Of a stretch of DNA of 64,000 nt, positions 27,501 to 40,496 are shown one piece after another (position 1 is the first letter of the stretch; every line of letters begins with the position of its first letter). The notes beneath the pieces are model-generated. The model saw only the letters and a program-made list of their open reading frames with translations, was not told where the DNA came from and made no database searches. The position numbers and the translations under genes are program-made. The stretch covers positions 3,436,557 through 3,500,556 of the forward strand of contig VXAU01000197.1 of assembly GCA_013399695.1 (NCBI GenBank), in the 5' to 3' direction. This stretch comes from Formicarius rufipectus (taxonomy: Eukaryota; Chordata; Aves; Passeriformes; Formicariidae).

Positions 27501-30500
27501 TTTTCTCTGTTTTAGAATAAATTTCAGTCAGATGAGATTAGAGTCATCTCCCAAAACTGAGGAAGAAGTGATTCTGTTAATCTGGGAGGAAGTTTTAGGC
27601 ACTAAAGTTTAGGTACTAATGACCCAATTAAAGTTCTTAACTTTTCAGGATTTACTATTTGTGGTGGGGTTAATCCAGATGAATGACACTCAAATTGTCC
27701 TTAGGTAGTTCCTAATATAAAAATTTCTCAGTATAGTTAAAAGAAACTTGGAAGCTCAAAACAAAACCAACCAACCCCCCAAGCTCCTGAAATCCAGCAG
27801 ATCCTAAATTCCAATGATCTAATACAGTGCTAACTACTTTTATTTATTTATGACAGGATTTTCATGCCTACCAATAACCCTTGATATCTGCCAGTACTGA
27901 ACAGGAACTGGACAGGGTCACAGGTGTTACAGCTCCATAACTATGGGCACAACATGCTTTTGTGGCCTTGGGTTGTTTATACACACTGCTCCTCTACTCT
28001 GCAGCCAGGGACCTATATTGGTAGGTTTTGAAAACAGAGAGGACTAAAGCAAAGTGCTTACTTTGAGTTATGAAGGCATTATCTGTTTTTAAACTGAGAA
28101 ACATGGAAAGATTCAGGGGAAGAGATCTGGAGGTGTCTGTCAGGTTTGCAGTGTAGTGAGTGAGTCTCATTTGCTTTGCTCTACTAAAACATATATAAAA
28201 AGTGAATTGTTTGGCAAATGAGATGAAAACAGCTGCATGCTTTTTTGGGGGGATGCTAACGAAGAGAGACAAAGTTTAAGCAGAAGTGTAATCACGTCTG
28301 TGGCATTGGTGGAACTGTTCAGTGAGAATGCACTGGCACTTCAAAACCAGCAAAAAGCATTTTGCCTTTGAAAGATTGCCCATATAAAGCAGGGTTATGT
28401 CTTGCCAGTGGCTGGCAAGGTGATTGAATCTGCTGAGGGGCTTTTTTGCAAGAGACAGGAGCAGGCGTGTGTATGAATGGCACTAAATATCCTCCCCTTC
28501 CCATAAACAGGCAGGAGTAAAAGGTGACAAAGGATTTACCACTGGTGGGACAGACTTCTTTCTCCCTGTAATTTGTCTGTGATTTCCATTCACAGACTGG
28601 TCTGTGCAGTTTCATTCCAGTTCCACGTTGATTCTTTTTGAATACTTATGAAAATGGATTGGCAATTTGGTCTCTGGAGGTTTGGGTTTGCCCTTTCCCC
28701 CCCNTTTGAAGAGCTGTGAAATCATAGTTTAAATGAGGATTGTGTCTAGTGCTGGGTCTTTAATTCTGTATTAATTCACAGAATATCAAACATATGTGAA
28801 GCTAAAACCTGTGTGTGATGAATGCATGTAGACCATTGCTGGTACTTTCTTAAAATGAGGAATGATACTAATTAGCTGGTTGAGGATTTGGCAGCAGATT
28901 TGAAACCCACATTGTAGGGCTATCGGAAGAGTAATTTAAATTGGCAACAAACTATTCTGTTGCCAACTTGTCTTTTGAGTTATTCACTCGAGTCCCTTTG
29001 AGATTTTAGAAGCTAGGAATTCAGTCCTCTGAAATTCCTGGAATCAAAGACTTAGTGCTCCCAAGATTCAGGTCGGCAAGGAACTGCTCCAGGGCAGCAG
29101 TGTCAGGTAGACTGTATTTGAAACAAGAATCTCTCCTTCCTTTCATTTGCACAAAGATGCTCGAAGTGTCAGGGTTTTGTTCACAGTTCTAATAAAACCA
29201 CAACTGGGAAAGTCAAAATCCTCCACAGAAAGGATATTACCCGGGAGAACTGTGTGTTTTTGTTTGCCAAGCACTTTGTAAGTATGTATTGGATGACATC
29301 TAAGCACTGACTGTTGTTCTTTTGATTGTGTTGTGAAACAGAGCAAGCACCGATGGAAACAGTAAACTGCAACAATGGAATTGTACAGCTTCATTTTTAA
29401 CAAAGGTTTGGTGCTTGTGTTCACTGAAGTCTGAATTGGTGTTTAAAATGAGGACTTGCCTAGAGGAGATTATTTTTTTTGTGTACATTTCGCTGGACAG
29501 CAAAGCAATTACTTCCTAAATTTAGAAATTATTCTCTGCCACATTATAGCAAGATTAGACACGTTTTGGCATTTGAGCAACTTTCCACACCTATTTTGCA
29601 CATAAGAAGAAATAATGCTGTTTGACAGTCTGGCAGAGGAAAAGTCTTCAAAATCTGGATTGCTTTCCTATCTGTCCAGGGAACAGGACAGGGATTTTCA
29701 GCTTCTCCATGGCAGAGGTTGGTGTAACATTTAGTTTCCCATCTTTCCTCTGCAGAGCCCTATCCCTTCACTGTGGGCACTTTGGGAGCCCCAGGGAAAG
29801 CTGCTCTTTCCTTATCTTCACATGGTTCAGGTAGCAATGGTTGAGACAGCGTGAACTCGAATGCAGTCACTCTCAAAGATGGAATAAAGTGATGTTAACC
29901 AGTTTTGGTTAATTATGTGGTTAAAGCCCACATAAGGTGAAACAGTCTTGGCAACACCAAGGCTGAATTATGCTGAAAACACTAAAGAAAGGCCCAGATT
30001 CTGATCCTCTGAATTGGGCATGAAAACCGAATACGAAGCACTCTGGCAGTGAGTTTCGTTTCCTCCAGGGTAAATAAAGCATCATCAGAGTAGTTTGCAT
30101 TTGGTGAGGCCCCTCATCCAGTGGCAGCTTCCACTTTGACAAGGGTGGAAGCAGAATCCTAAATCAGAAGAAATGGAGTTAACGAGCTCCCTTCAGCTGC
30201 CCCTCCTCAGCAGAAAATGAAAGGAGCCAGGTAGTGCAGGTTCTCCTGCTGGTTACCGCGTCAGGAGGAGCTGGAGCTCAGAACTTCTCCCTCATAGCTC
30301 AATTCCTCTGCACTTTCTCATTTTTAAACCACCTTAAGGCTGTATGTTTGGGTTTTTTTTCCTCCTGACTCATTTTCTACTTCAAGAAGAGCTTCACAGG
30401 TTCTGTTAAGCAGAACTAAACTTTGCATAGCTGCATGAAATCTGAAATGCCCGTCAAAGAAATGGATTAAGCAGATAATCTCCTATCATACTTCAAACAA

Positions 30501-33452
30501 TCCGAGGCATAGGGGTTTAAAAAGCAATAATTTTATATGGAGGGTTTTTTTTTTAAATGGAAAGTTATATTCATGACATAACCGCCAATAAATAATAATT
30601 CTCTTTTCTTAAAAGAATTCCAGAGCATTTTAAAACTGTAGAGGACATGTAGGCTTGGCCATAAGTAGATTGCTTGTCCATAATAAGAAGAATTTATTGT
30701 ACATCTAATTCAAATGAATTATACTGATTTATTTCTAGTTCTTTTGTCCACTCTCCACCATTTGCTAGTATTATTTGTGAAAGGAGGAAACATGTGGGGA
30801 CTTTGTGCCTTCTGCCACAGGCTGGGGGTAATGCTGTAAAGGGGAAGTAGAAAGGAAAAGAAATCATCTTTTGTGTAAATAGCACTTTTGTCCTTCACAA
30901 GTTGTTCCAGATCAAATCTTTTCTTTGAGAATTAACCAGAGATAGACAGGAAGAATAATCCTCTGAGCTGTGATAAGTATTATCATCAGAAATCAATCTT
31001 AAAAATAATTTCCACCATTAAATGTAGCGTAAATTGAAGAAGAAAATGCGATTAAATCAGGCACTGAGGGGGGAAAGCCTGTTAACAACTTTTTCTGTGG
31101 AATTCAATTTAGTGTTAATTTGCTGAAAGCTTAGAAAATAGAACAACAGTAAACCACTAATGGAAGGAAAGGATGGCTAATGAGGGGATATGCAGATTTA
31201 GGAGGAAATCAAAACACTGTCATTGCTGTTGAGGTACATGATAAATTAAATGCTGGGTCCTCTGTTCCAATCCTGCTCTCTAGAAGGTCTCCCAGAGTCT
31301 TTCATGGAGGGAGAGAAAAAGTGTATGTGTTTCATCTTGCAGATAGAGACAGGTGTTTGCATTTTGCCTCTGACGTATTTTACAACATAATTGTTGTTGG
31401 TTTTCCACAAAATTGCCTTAATTGCAAATTACACAGTATGCTTTAACCTGGTAGGTTACACAACTTTTTTTTTTCCCTTTGTTTACCCCTTGCTGTTTCC
31501 CTTTCTGCCTCGAGGAGATCCTTTTTCCAGAGATACTTTACTACTGGCTATGTGGGGTCTTTTAAAGACCCGCAGGTGTATTTTGCTGAGGTTCACTATC
31601 TTTGGACCGTATATGTGAGGGCAGAGCTTCAAATTAATAACAAGCTTGTTTTGGTATGATCTTGAGAGATCTGCCATCTCTAGTCATGTTCTCCTTGTCT
31701 TCCTTAATTCGTTTAAGGAAAGTCAGGAGAAAAATCACAAAAAGGCAATTTATCCAGTTCTAGTGTTTGCAAAAATTAATTGTATGACAGACTCATGAAA
31801 TGCTTACACAAGATTTTTACACTTACCTTAATGGCACTAGTCTTTGCAGGTAGGGAAACAGTAATTTATTATGGGTATTGAGTTTGCAGTCCTAAAGCTG
31901 ATTTTATCCCTGATTTCTGTCAGGTAGGCTCCACCATAAACTGCCAATAGAGGAAGGAAGGAATTGGCTGGGATGTCCCAAGTCCCCCTTAAATAATGTG
32001 AAAGGTAAACTGGCTGTGAGAACAACAGACTTTAAAAGAAACAGCAAAACTGTGTTTTCCTTTGGAAAGGAAGGGTAAGCAGTTTCAGAGCTCATCAGCT
32101 CTCTGGGCTGTGTTTGAGCAGTGAAAAGATAACACACAGGGCAATTCTTTGTCTCTGCTTTTCTTTTTGATTGGCCCAGCAACCATCCTTAAATGTAATC
32201 TGTCAGCCTCTGGAACTGACAGGTGTCTGACTCTTATTGTAGCTGATTTTTGGATTTCTGAGTGGAGCACCCGTGTGTGGATATAGTTTGGCTCATGTAT
32301 GTAAATGTGCACACTCCTCCCTCTCCATAAGTCCTTTTTCTGGGAGAAGGGGTTGATAGGCTTTGTACAGCAGTACAAAGTGGTGTGTTCAGATTGCAGA
32401 TGAATTTTTCTGTTGCCACACCTCAGCTGTGCAGTGGTGGGACAAACTGTGCCCTGCATTATAGCCTGAAATAAATGAAGATTATACAGAAGAGTAAAGC
32501 AGTGCAAATTGGGGTTTGTGGGTTCAAATTGCCATTGTCATGGGCTCGCTCTTTTTTTATTTTTTTAATATAGGTTAAAAAAATCTTATCAGTGTTGTGG
32601 AAGAACTTTTTAGCAACTGAAAATGCTATTAATTTTTCTTACGTGCATGCAAACCAAAGAGATGAAACTCCCTGTTTGCTTGTGTGTATGGCAGTTTAGG
32701 TTCATGAATTCTCGGGGGGAATACGGGGAAATAAATAACATGTTTATGAGAGCCACTGTTGAAGAGAGTGAAGCTGGAATCAGTAGTTTACCTATGAAGG
32801 GTCAGAATGTTACATTAAAACTGAATGTTTATGATGGAATGTAAAGCATTGAATCAAAAGCAGCATGTTTACCCAGTGCTTTTCCTTCAGTAGATTATGG
32901 GCATAAGCCCGTGGTTTTCCCATATTGACATCAGATTTTCCACAGTCATGGTTTGTCCATTTCTAAGTGCACATTAATGCAGAAATGACAGTTCACCAAC
33001 TGGCAGCCTCCTCACAACCAGGGATATCATTTGCTCTGAGGTGCTAAGAAATGTTTCTCATCCTGTCAAAATGTTTTTGTGAAAATAGAAGTTAGTTTGC
33101 TGCTACAGGCAATGGAAACGCTTTAAACAGCAGTTCTGGAACTAAATATTCTGCATTTGGACATTTAGGAGAAATATTAATCTTTTATGTATTATTTTAC
33201 CTGTTAGAATGACAGACATTTTGTCACTGGAACAGAGGATCTGTCAAGACATCTGATCTCTGGTACCTCAGTGATGCCTGATAGTCACTTTATTTTTGCA
33301 GGCAGGTGTCGTTCTTCAGCAGATAGCTGGAAAAAAAATGAATCAATGATCTGAAATTTATGTTTTAGAAAAATTCATAAATGTGCAGCCATCTGAGGCT
33401 GTCTTTAATTTTCATTCTTCACTTTGCTGCTAGCTGTGTCGGAGAGATGCGG

Positions 33453-33533
33453 TGATGCTCAGCTTCCTTTAAACCTGGTGTCAGCCTGAGGAGATCTCAT
33501 GTAGATCTCAGGAACAGCCAAAGCTGAGCATCA
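33453..33533. repeat. 81-nt nested inverted repeat (hairpin)
   Basis: The outer arms TGATGCTCAGCTT (33453-33465) and AAGCTGAGCATCA (33521-33533) are a perfect 13-bp inverted repeat. Inside them CCTGAG...ATCT (33485-33497, with a 3-base bulge) pairs with AGATCTCAGG (33503-33512) around a 5-base loop. The overall length is like a pre-miRNA hairpin, but the unpaired internal segments are unequal (19 versus 8 bases), which is not ideal for Drosha/Dicer. It could also be a small degenerate palindromic repeat. Confidence 0.55.
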
Positions 33534-36500
33534 TTTCATGTGACATCCCCCCACTGCAGCATTTCCAGAGCGCACAGAGCTGTGATCACAGCCTGTCTTA
33601 AAGGTGAAGAGGGGGCCTGTGTTGCAGTGACAGGTGAGACACCGTCAGTGTCCCTTGGAAGCGCAGGGGCAGAGCTGATCTTCAGCTAATATTATTGATA
33701 CCTCTGAGTTAAGATGTTCAGCAGTGCAGCTGAGCTATGGTCTTTGGAATATTCTATATGCTGCTGTCTCATGGTCTACTTTGCTTTTTCCTGAGGTTTC
33801 CTGGTAGCCATCACATGTGCACCTACATTCTCACTGACTTTTTCTGTTCCCCATATGCCTGGAAATGCTGCCTAAATTCAAAATCTTTATTCATAATGGG
33901 AGATAAATTGATCCTCCCCTTTGATTAACCTTCAGCCCACTGCAATTCAGAAGCATTACTTGAATTTGTTATCTGTTAATTTTTAACCCAGACTAATTTC
34001 TTCTGGTTTTATTAGAACTAATTAGTTTACTTGAGGACTAAAGATGTTCCAGCAGTCCTTGTAAGGAATAAATGCATCAGGAGAGAAATGAGCAATAATT
34101 GAAAATTACTTTGATATGAATAAAAAATACATGTTAATGAACTTCATAATAGGTAGAAATACAGTTGACAGTGTCTGATCTCAAGTGTCTAAAGTGCTGG
34201 AAATTTTTGTGTAGCTTTTAAGTGTCCTCCAAGGTTTTGTTTTGCATAGAAAATTATAATTACCTTGTGAGAGATCCATTTCTTTCTTCATGAATAGATT
34301 CTCCACAGTAGGTTTGGTTTTAATTGATGAGTTGGGAGAGTTCAGACATTATGCTGATATTGTCTATGTATGGCTCAAGAGGTTGCTATAGAAAGATGAC
34401 ACATGAGGTTTATTTCAATTAAATATAATCTTTTCTTTCAGTTGATCATTCATGAGAAAACACAATTTCAATAGTCTTAAGAAGCACACAGCAAGCAAAT
34501 TTTATCTTCAACAAATAAAGATAAATTAGTTCATTATTTTCCTCAGTTGCACTGATAATGCACAGCATCTGAGGATCACACACTTTGAAGTGAAAATAAG
34601 TTCAGGTGAAATTAAATTTGGTCCATGTCCTGTCAGAACTTAAACTTAGTTCATTCTCTTTCGGGTGTTGGGAGGGTGTATTTTACCTGTATATCTGTGA
34701 GTGGAAGAAGAAGAAAATTGGTGAAATAGACAGTACAGGGAGTTTGTCTTACCATTTCTGGTATTGATTGCAATCCTAACCCTTTGTACCAAATCATACC
34801 CTTTATCAAACACAGTAACTATTTCATTAATCTCTTTCTCAGTCTGGCCTTGTACTTGCTTAAAACTTGAAATAAACTTGGATAGCAGCCTTTTACTGCA
34901 GGCTGTACAGTCTTTGAATTATTTTAGAAGCTTTTCAGTGGTTCAAACCAGATCAGAGATACATATTCCATCAGTCAGTTAGAATTTTTTTTAATTAAAC
35001 TTTAAATTTTTAATAATTAAACCTCATTTTCTCTATTGGTCAGTGTTGATGAAGTTCCCAAAAAAAAACTTTGGTATTTTGTGGTTTCCAGACCAATGCT
35101 AAACGAAGATATTGTTCAGATGAGCCATTCAAATGCAGGTTTGGAGAAGGTTACCACGGAAAGCATCCTAATTTCTGTCCCAGAAGAAAGCCCAGAAGCA
35201 GGATTTGAACTCTGCTGGTTATATAGTAGTTGGCAGTATCTTTCAGTGGAGTTCTGGGAGATTAAAGTCATAACTCATTTAGAACTAAGTTTTTTAATGT
35301 GTAAATAATGGATCAAGTTTGGTGGGTAGCAATTTGAAATAGAGATTATAAGATGATCTTTGTGGCTGGTGTTTCTCAGTATTTCTCTCTTTTTCTTTTT
35401 TCCTTGCCCCTTAGCCTTTCCTGAGAACTTCGAAAGCTTGAAATTTGAAGCTGCCACAACAGTTGATTTTTATGAAATGAAAAAATGCAAAATTCCAATG
35501 CCGAAAGCTAAATATCATTAGCATTGGAATTATTATTTATCTTTAATTCATCAGGAGACATTTTTAACACCTAATTTTGTAAAGTGTAATACTGTAATCC
35601 AGTAGTAGTGGTAGGAATCCTTTACATTGTCCCCCATTTTCAGAGATTTCCTTGAGTAGGGTCATTTTCACTGTTCAAAGATACTGGTTTGTTTGGGGTT
35701 TTATTTCCCCTTTATGTAGTATTTGGGTGAAGATTTGTTTTTCAGTCAGTTCACAAAGCAGAAATGTTTTCTATCATTATTCCTGCCCTTTCTATTTCTC
35801 TCCTTAAGTAAAATTATGTGCTAATCAACTGGTATTTTATACAGAAAATGGATTCTGTGCTCTGATTAGATTCTCCCTGCTTGGTTGCCTTAATGGTCTT
35901 CAGACTTATGAGTTGTTTTCAGGTTGTTTATACTTTTAGTGTTAAACTTGAATTAAATATCAGGGAATGGAAAAATCACAACCAAGACTGTGTACGTTTT
36001 GAAGGAGGACATAAAATAATGTGAATTTCATACAATGTGACAGAAAGAAGGATATTTTGAAGGCTATATTCAGGATATAAGTTATGCATGCTTATGTTTA
36101 TGGACAGAAAGGAATTGAATTTCTTAGTGCTCAGGTTGTTTTGAGTGACAGGAGGCAAAATCCTCTTGCAGCCTCTCTACCTATTTTCCAGTTTCCATTA
36201 ACTAAATGAGCAAGTAGCAAATAACACAAACTCTGTGCTTCCCAATGTGACAAGCTGGGAAAGAACTATGACTAAACTTCAGTTATTTAAACGAACACAA
36301 ATTAAGAGCCAGAGTGTGCTGGTGGAGTTCAGGGTTATAGTGGGAGCAGGCTGGGTGCAGGTGCAGAGGGAGAGCTCACAGAACCTTGCTGTTCAGCCTC
36401 CAGCAGTTCCTTATGGGCTGTGCAAGAATAAACCAAAATACAAATATTTACTGATAACACAGATCCCACAGAAAGCTTCCCTGCCTCAGGTGCTTTGGGC

Positions 36501-36589
36501 AGCAAGGGGCTGAGCATGGCCAACCAGACTTCCTTGTGTAAATAATATTAATCACACCTTGCCAAATGACCCGGGTTAATGCGCTCTGC
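33534..36589. other. RIMBP2: Intron, no supported gene
   Basis: AT-rich intronic DNA with several TAATTA-type homeodomain words. It contains the small inverted repeat at 35491-35531. No exon is recognisable. Confidence 0.6.
35491..35531. repeat. Short inverted repeat (hairpin)
   Basis: The arms AATTCCAATGC (35491-35501) and GCATTGGAATT (35521-35531) are perfect 11-bp complements. The stem can extend by TAA/TTA if a 7-base bulge is allowed, leaving the loop ATATCA. No function is known. Confidence 0.55.
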
Positions 36590-36840
36590 CCCATCTCGCG
36601 CCGCAGGTGCCGGGCAGACCCTCCCCTGGACCAGCCCCTGGGGAGTGCTGCTCCCTTCCCAGACAGTGGCTGAAAGGTCACCTCCAGCTGCTGAGGAGGA
36701 TGAGTTTGAATCCATGGGCCTGATGTGGCACGGTTTGAAGGAGCAGAGAGGAGGGAGTGTTGGTGCTTCCCCGTGTCACCGAGGAGGGACGATGGACGCG
36801 TGGGGTGAGATACGGCTCGTTGCTACCACGTGGAACCCTT
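36590..36840. other. GC-rich, CpG-containing patch in intron
   Basis: The base composition shifts from AT-rich to GC-rich for about 250 bases, with CpGs clustered at the start (GCGCTCTGCC, CTCGCGCCGCAGG) and around GGACGCGTGGGG. An open + frame runs through it, and CGCGCCGCAG could serve as a splice acceptor, but I do not recognise the peptide and see no convincing donor. It could be a small regulatory island, an unrecognised exon or an old repeat. Confidence 0.35.
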
Positions 36841-39800
36841 AACTAATGAAGCCATTAATGGTTTAAGGCAGAGGGTAACACACACCTAATTAGTCATGTT
36901 GGAGCAAATTTAAGATTAATTGGTGTTGCCAAATAATGTGTTGGCTAAGACTTGGAAAGAGCGAAGGAATGAGGCTGGTTGTGGCTTTAATGCGGATGTC
37001 TGGCTGATGATTTTCTACCCTGTTGAAAGCAGTCAGGACTCTGTTTGGATTTGTGTCAGAGTTTAATGAAGAGGAAAACACTAGGGGGTTTGGATAAATT
37101 GCTTCACTATTCCGCTGATCTTAAGCAGTTAGTTCCTTCCTTGAGTTGGTGCCTTGATTTGCTCTTTTATTTTTTATTTTCCACTAAGGAGAATAGTACA
37201 TAAATATCTACCTTGCAGCCTTATTAAGATTTATGAAAGAGAAGATTAAAAAACAGTGACATGGCAAATATATTGTTTAAATTTTGTGTTGTTTCTTATG
37301 GTGCTTTAACACCATGTGTTTTGTCTGTCTTCTGCTCTCCTCCAAAATGCCTGGAAAATTGCCCTGATAGACTACAGAGATATATAGAGGGTTTATTTAT
37401 GACAGCAAAATAAGGGGTTGTGGTAGCCCTGACAGACTTGTGTGTGTGTGAAGTGTGATACACAGCAGGATTTTGGTGTGTCTGACTCTATTTTCATATC
37501 ATTGCTCAGGGCCAGTCAGGTCGTAGAAGACCACATTTCCAAAGGGTTCTTTGCTGGTGACTGTCCCAGCTTCTCAGGGATGTCTGCAACCAGCAGGAGA
37601 ATCCAAACTCAACAACCCCCCATTGTAAATGGCAAGGAAGTGTTTTGAGGTGGGCTCTTGCATATAGATAATTTTAGCTAAGGGAGTTTTGGCTGGACTA
37701 TGGAAGGACCAACATACAGTTCTGTACAGCTTTTCTTTAGAAAATCACGCAGGGAAAGCAGTGGCCCATCATACTGTGCTCAACTCATGGATTTGTGCAG
37801 TGTTTCTATATAGCATCTTAGCTTAGCAGAAGATGAAAAATTGATTGTACATTCTTACTTGAAGGCTGTAATATTATCTGTTCTGAAAACAGAATTTCTG
37901 GAGCATGAAGAGCTGTTTTTGAATGATGCTTCTGGCACCTAACCCTTAAAATTATTCAGCATATTTTTCTAGTGTCTGTCTTGAAATGAAAAATTATCTC
38001 CTGTTTTCAAACCACTTACAGTTTTTTTATTTTATTGTGCTAAACTTCTCATAGAGATTTCCAAAATTATGCAGCATATCAACCTAAATTTCTACTTAAT
38101 AAAATTACTCTGAGACACTTGAATCGTTACTGATGTCACCACACACAAGGGTTTTTAACATTTGCCTCTCTGAATTTGTTGCTTTAAAAATATGCCAATC
38201 TGTGAAAAAACACTGAGCTTTTTGAGCTGTCATTGCTGTTTATGCTTGGGTTCAGTACAATTCATCCTTTTTTCAGTGCCACAGGACTGAATTTTTCACC
38301 TGCTGGGCCATGATGTTTCCATGACAACCGTTGATCTTGTTTGCTGTTCTCTGCTCTTTGTGCATGACAAAAAGGAAAGCTTTTTGAGAAATACTTGTGA
38401 AAGCTCATCTAACTAATTGCATTTTAATCATCAGTAAAATAGATTGAGAAATTATCTCATTTCAGTGAGAATAATAAATTTCCATTATAAGGAACAGCAC
38501 AATGAACTTGACAATTTAATCAAAGTTGACAAGATCTTTCCATGAACTCTTCCTATAGAAAAGCAACAGCCAGTGGTGTCTTTGCAGGGCACTGTTGGAC
38601 ATGGTGTTTAGAAGCTCCTCTAAGGTGTTTTGCAGAGACATCTCCCAGTTCCCATTGCTGTTCATCAATCTGTTTTTGTATTCTCTTGATCAGCAAATGG
38701 AAACCTTAATGTTTTAGTAGATAATTGATTTGATGCTTCTGTTGTAGCCTCATCCTCATTTGAGCTCATTTGTTCATGGCTTTTAGCTGATGAGTTTTGT
38801 TTGTCCTGCCACTGGTGAAATTGGAGTGAGTGGAAAGTGTGTATAACTTCCTCATGAAGTGAGAGAAAATCCATGCATGTGCAGGAACCACTAAAACCAT
38901 GCTATGCATTTTAATGGGTTTTAAATATTTGGATGGACCTACAAAACTTAGGTTAGATCTTTGACACATGAACTGATCTCAAGGCAAAAGAACAATTTCC
39001 TTTCAATTGGACCTGTGAAACAAAAGATATTAGTATAATGGTAAGATAAAAAGAAAATACTTGTTCAGGGGCCAGTAGGGACTATTCCCTTCAGGCAGTG
39101 CCAGCTTGATACCAGCTTTCAAACAAGGTTAATGTTTAAGCCACACTGTTTCCTTTGTGCTTTTATATGGGAGAAGGGATGTTGTTCATTCCTTTCTCCC
39201 TTAGCAGTGAGTAATTTTTCTTTTCCTTGGATCTAAGTTGTCCCTGAAGGAACTAGGACTGTGCCATGGTAAATTAGAATTAGACCCTTTGTCTTTCAGA
39301 TACACAGATTATTCTAATGCGTTGAGAAGTGAGTGTGAAAATAATTGAAAGAAAAGCCCCTGAAGAAATACTGATTTTGCTTCAGCCCACAAATCAAATT
39401 GATTAACTTTCTAACACTGTGTGAGGGGAACCACTTCTGCAATATTACATTTAAGATTAATTCACTACTACATGCTGTAGAAATGTATTTGCATTCTATC
39501 TTTGGCTTTGTTGCTGTTCCAAGCTGCTTAATGTTATTTGAAAGGTGGAACACAGATGTGCTTGTTTTTTAAAAAAATCCTAAATAGTAGTTTTCCTAAC
39601 CTGAGGTGAGGGGTGTCTCCAGGAGGGTGACCTGAAGAGACCAAAAGCACATTGTGTAGATGCTCTGGGTGGCTAAATCAGGGGCAGGGCATTGTCCATG
39701 GCACAATGACTTTGGTGTGAAGCTTGTATTAAAACTCATGTCTAAACAAATAATTCTACATGGTCACTGATAAAAGCATTGTCAATATTGCATCCTTTTA

Positions 39801-40410
39801 ATTATTGGAACAGCCTAGAGTGAAAGCATTAGAGTGTTAATATATATAAATAACTCATTAGTGATGAGGCTTGACCTCTGCTTTACCCCTCACTTTTCTT
39901 TGGAGTTGATAGGCCTAAAATTACTTTGAATTGATTCTTCAATTGTCAGCCCTACATTTGAATCCCAGTTTTCCACACGACTGTAAATAATTTCTTCGTT
40001 AGGGAATTAAGCAGCTATCCAATAATAACATTTCATTGCAAATGCTGAGGAGGTTGAACTGCATGTTGGGATAGTGTTTGATGCTTTCTGCAGGAGGTAA
40101 CAAGAACAAAAGCAAAGCCACCTACTGCCAGTTAGAGCCTGTGAACTGAAGGGTGCAAAGACATTTGGGTTTTGCTTTTGAGTATAGATAGAGCTTAGTT
40201 GATGCGTTCCACAAAAACCACATGGATAAGGCAAGACATCATCTGATGAGTCATTATAAAGAGCTGCAGCTAGGATGTCTGCTATGTTATTAATTCCCAT
40301 GTATGGATACTATCATAAAACCACTGCACTGAGATATATATGAAGTTATCACTTTCTATTATTAAAAGAGTTGAGGGGGTCTTGTCATGTTTATACTGTG
40401 TGCCATGGGT
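36841..40410. other. RIMBP2: Intron, no supported gene
   Basis: No exon, RNA gene or transposable element is recognisable. An RFX X-box match sits at 38315-38328. Confidence 0.6.
38315..38328. promoter_or_regulatory. RFX X-box motif
   Basis: GTTTCCATGACAAC matches the palindromic RFX consensus (GTTNCC-AT-GGNAAC) at all but one informative position. RFX factors act in ciliated and neuronal cells. A single site in intronic DNA is suggestive only. Confidence 0.35.
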
Positions 40411-40496
40411 GAAAAAAGTAAGATGGAGAAGTGTGAAGAAAGTGAAAAATAAGATGGAGAAGTGAACAATAAGGTGGAGAAATTAAGATGGACATT
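40411..40496. repeat. Degenerate tandem repeat, TAAGATGGAGAAGTGA unit
   Basis: Variants of a 16- to 18-base unit occur in a row: TAAGATGGAGAAGTG at 40419, ATAAGATGGAGAAGTGAAC near 40449, ATAAGGTGGAGAAAT near 40468 and TTAAGATGGACATTC near 40483. The spacing is irregular because of purine-rich insertions. This is a decayed short minisatellite, purine-rich on the + strand. Confidence 0.6.

Larger units (their letters stand above)
10499..33452. other. RIMBP2: Long intron, no supported gene
   Basis: This is the first two-thirds of a 37-kb intron if the 10234 exon is real. I found no exon with paired splice sites and recognisable protein. Contents are homopolymers (T19 at 14434-14452, T15 at 22789-22803, an interrupted G run at 15500-15519), one N at 28704 in a C run, and an imperfect RFX-like motif near 12193. 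The longest open frame in the window (191 codons, - strand, 15945-16520) lies here and looks noncoding. Recognisable repeats are few. Confidence 0.6.

Noticed and set aside
32521..32533. tRNA B-box-like GGTTCAAATTGCC
   Set aside because: There is no matching A box or cloverleaf in the preceding 70 bases.
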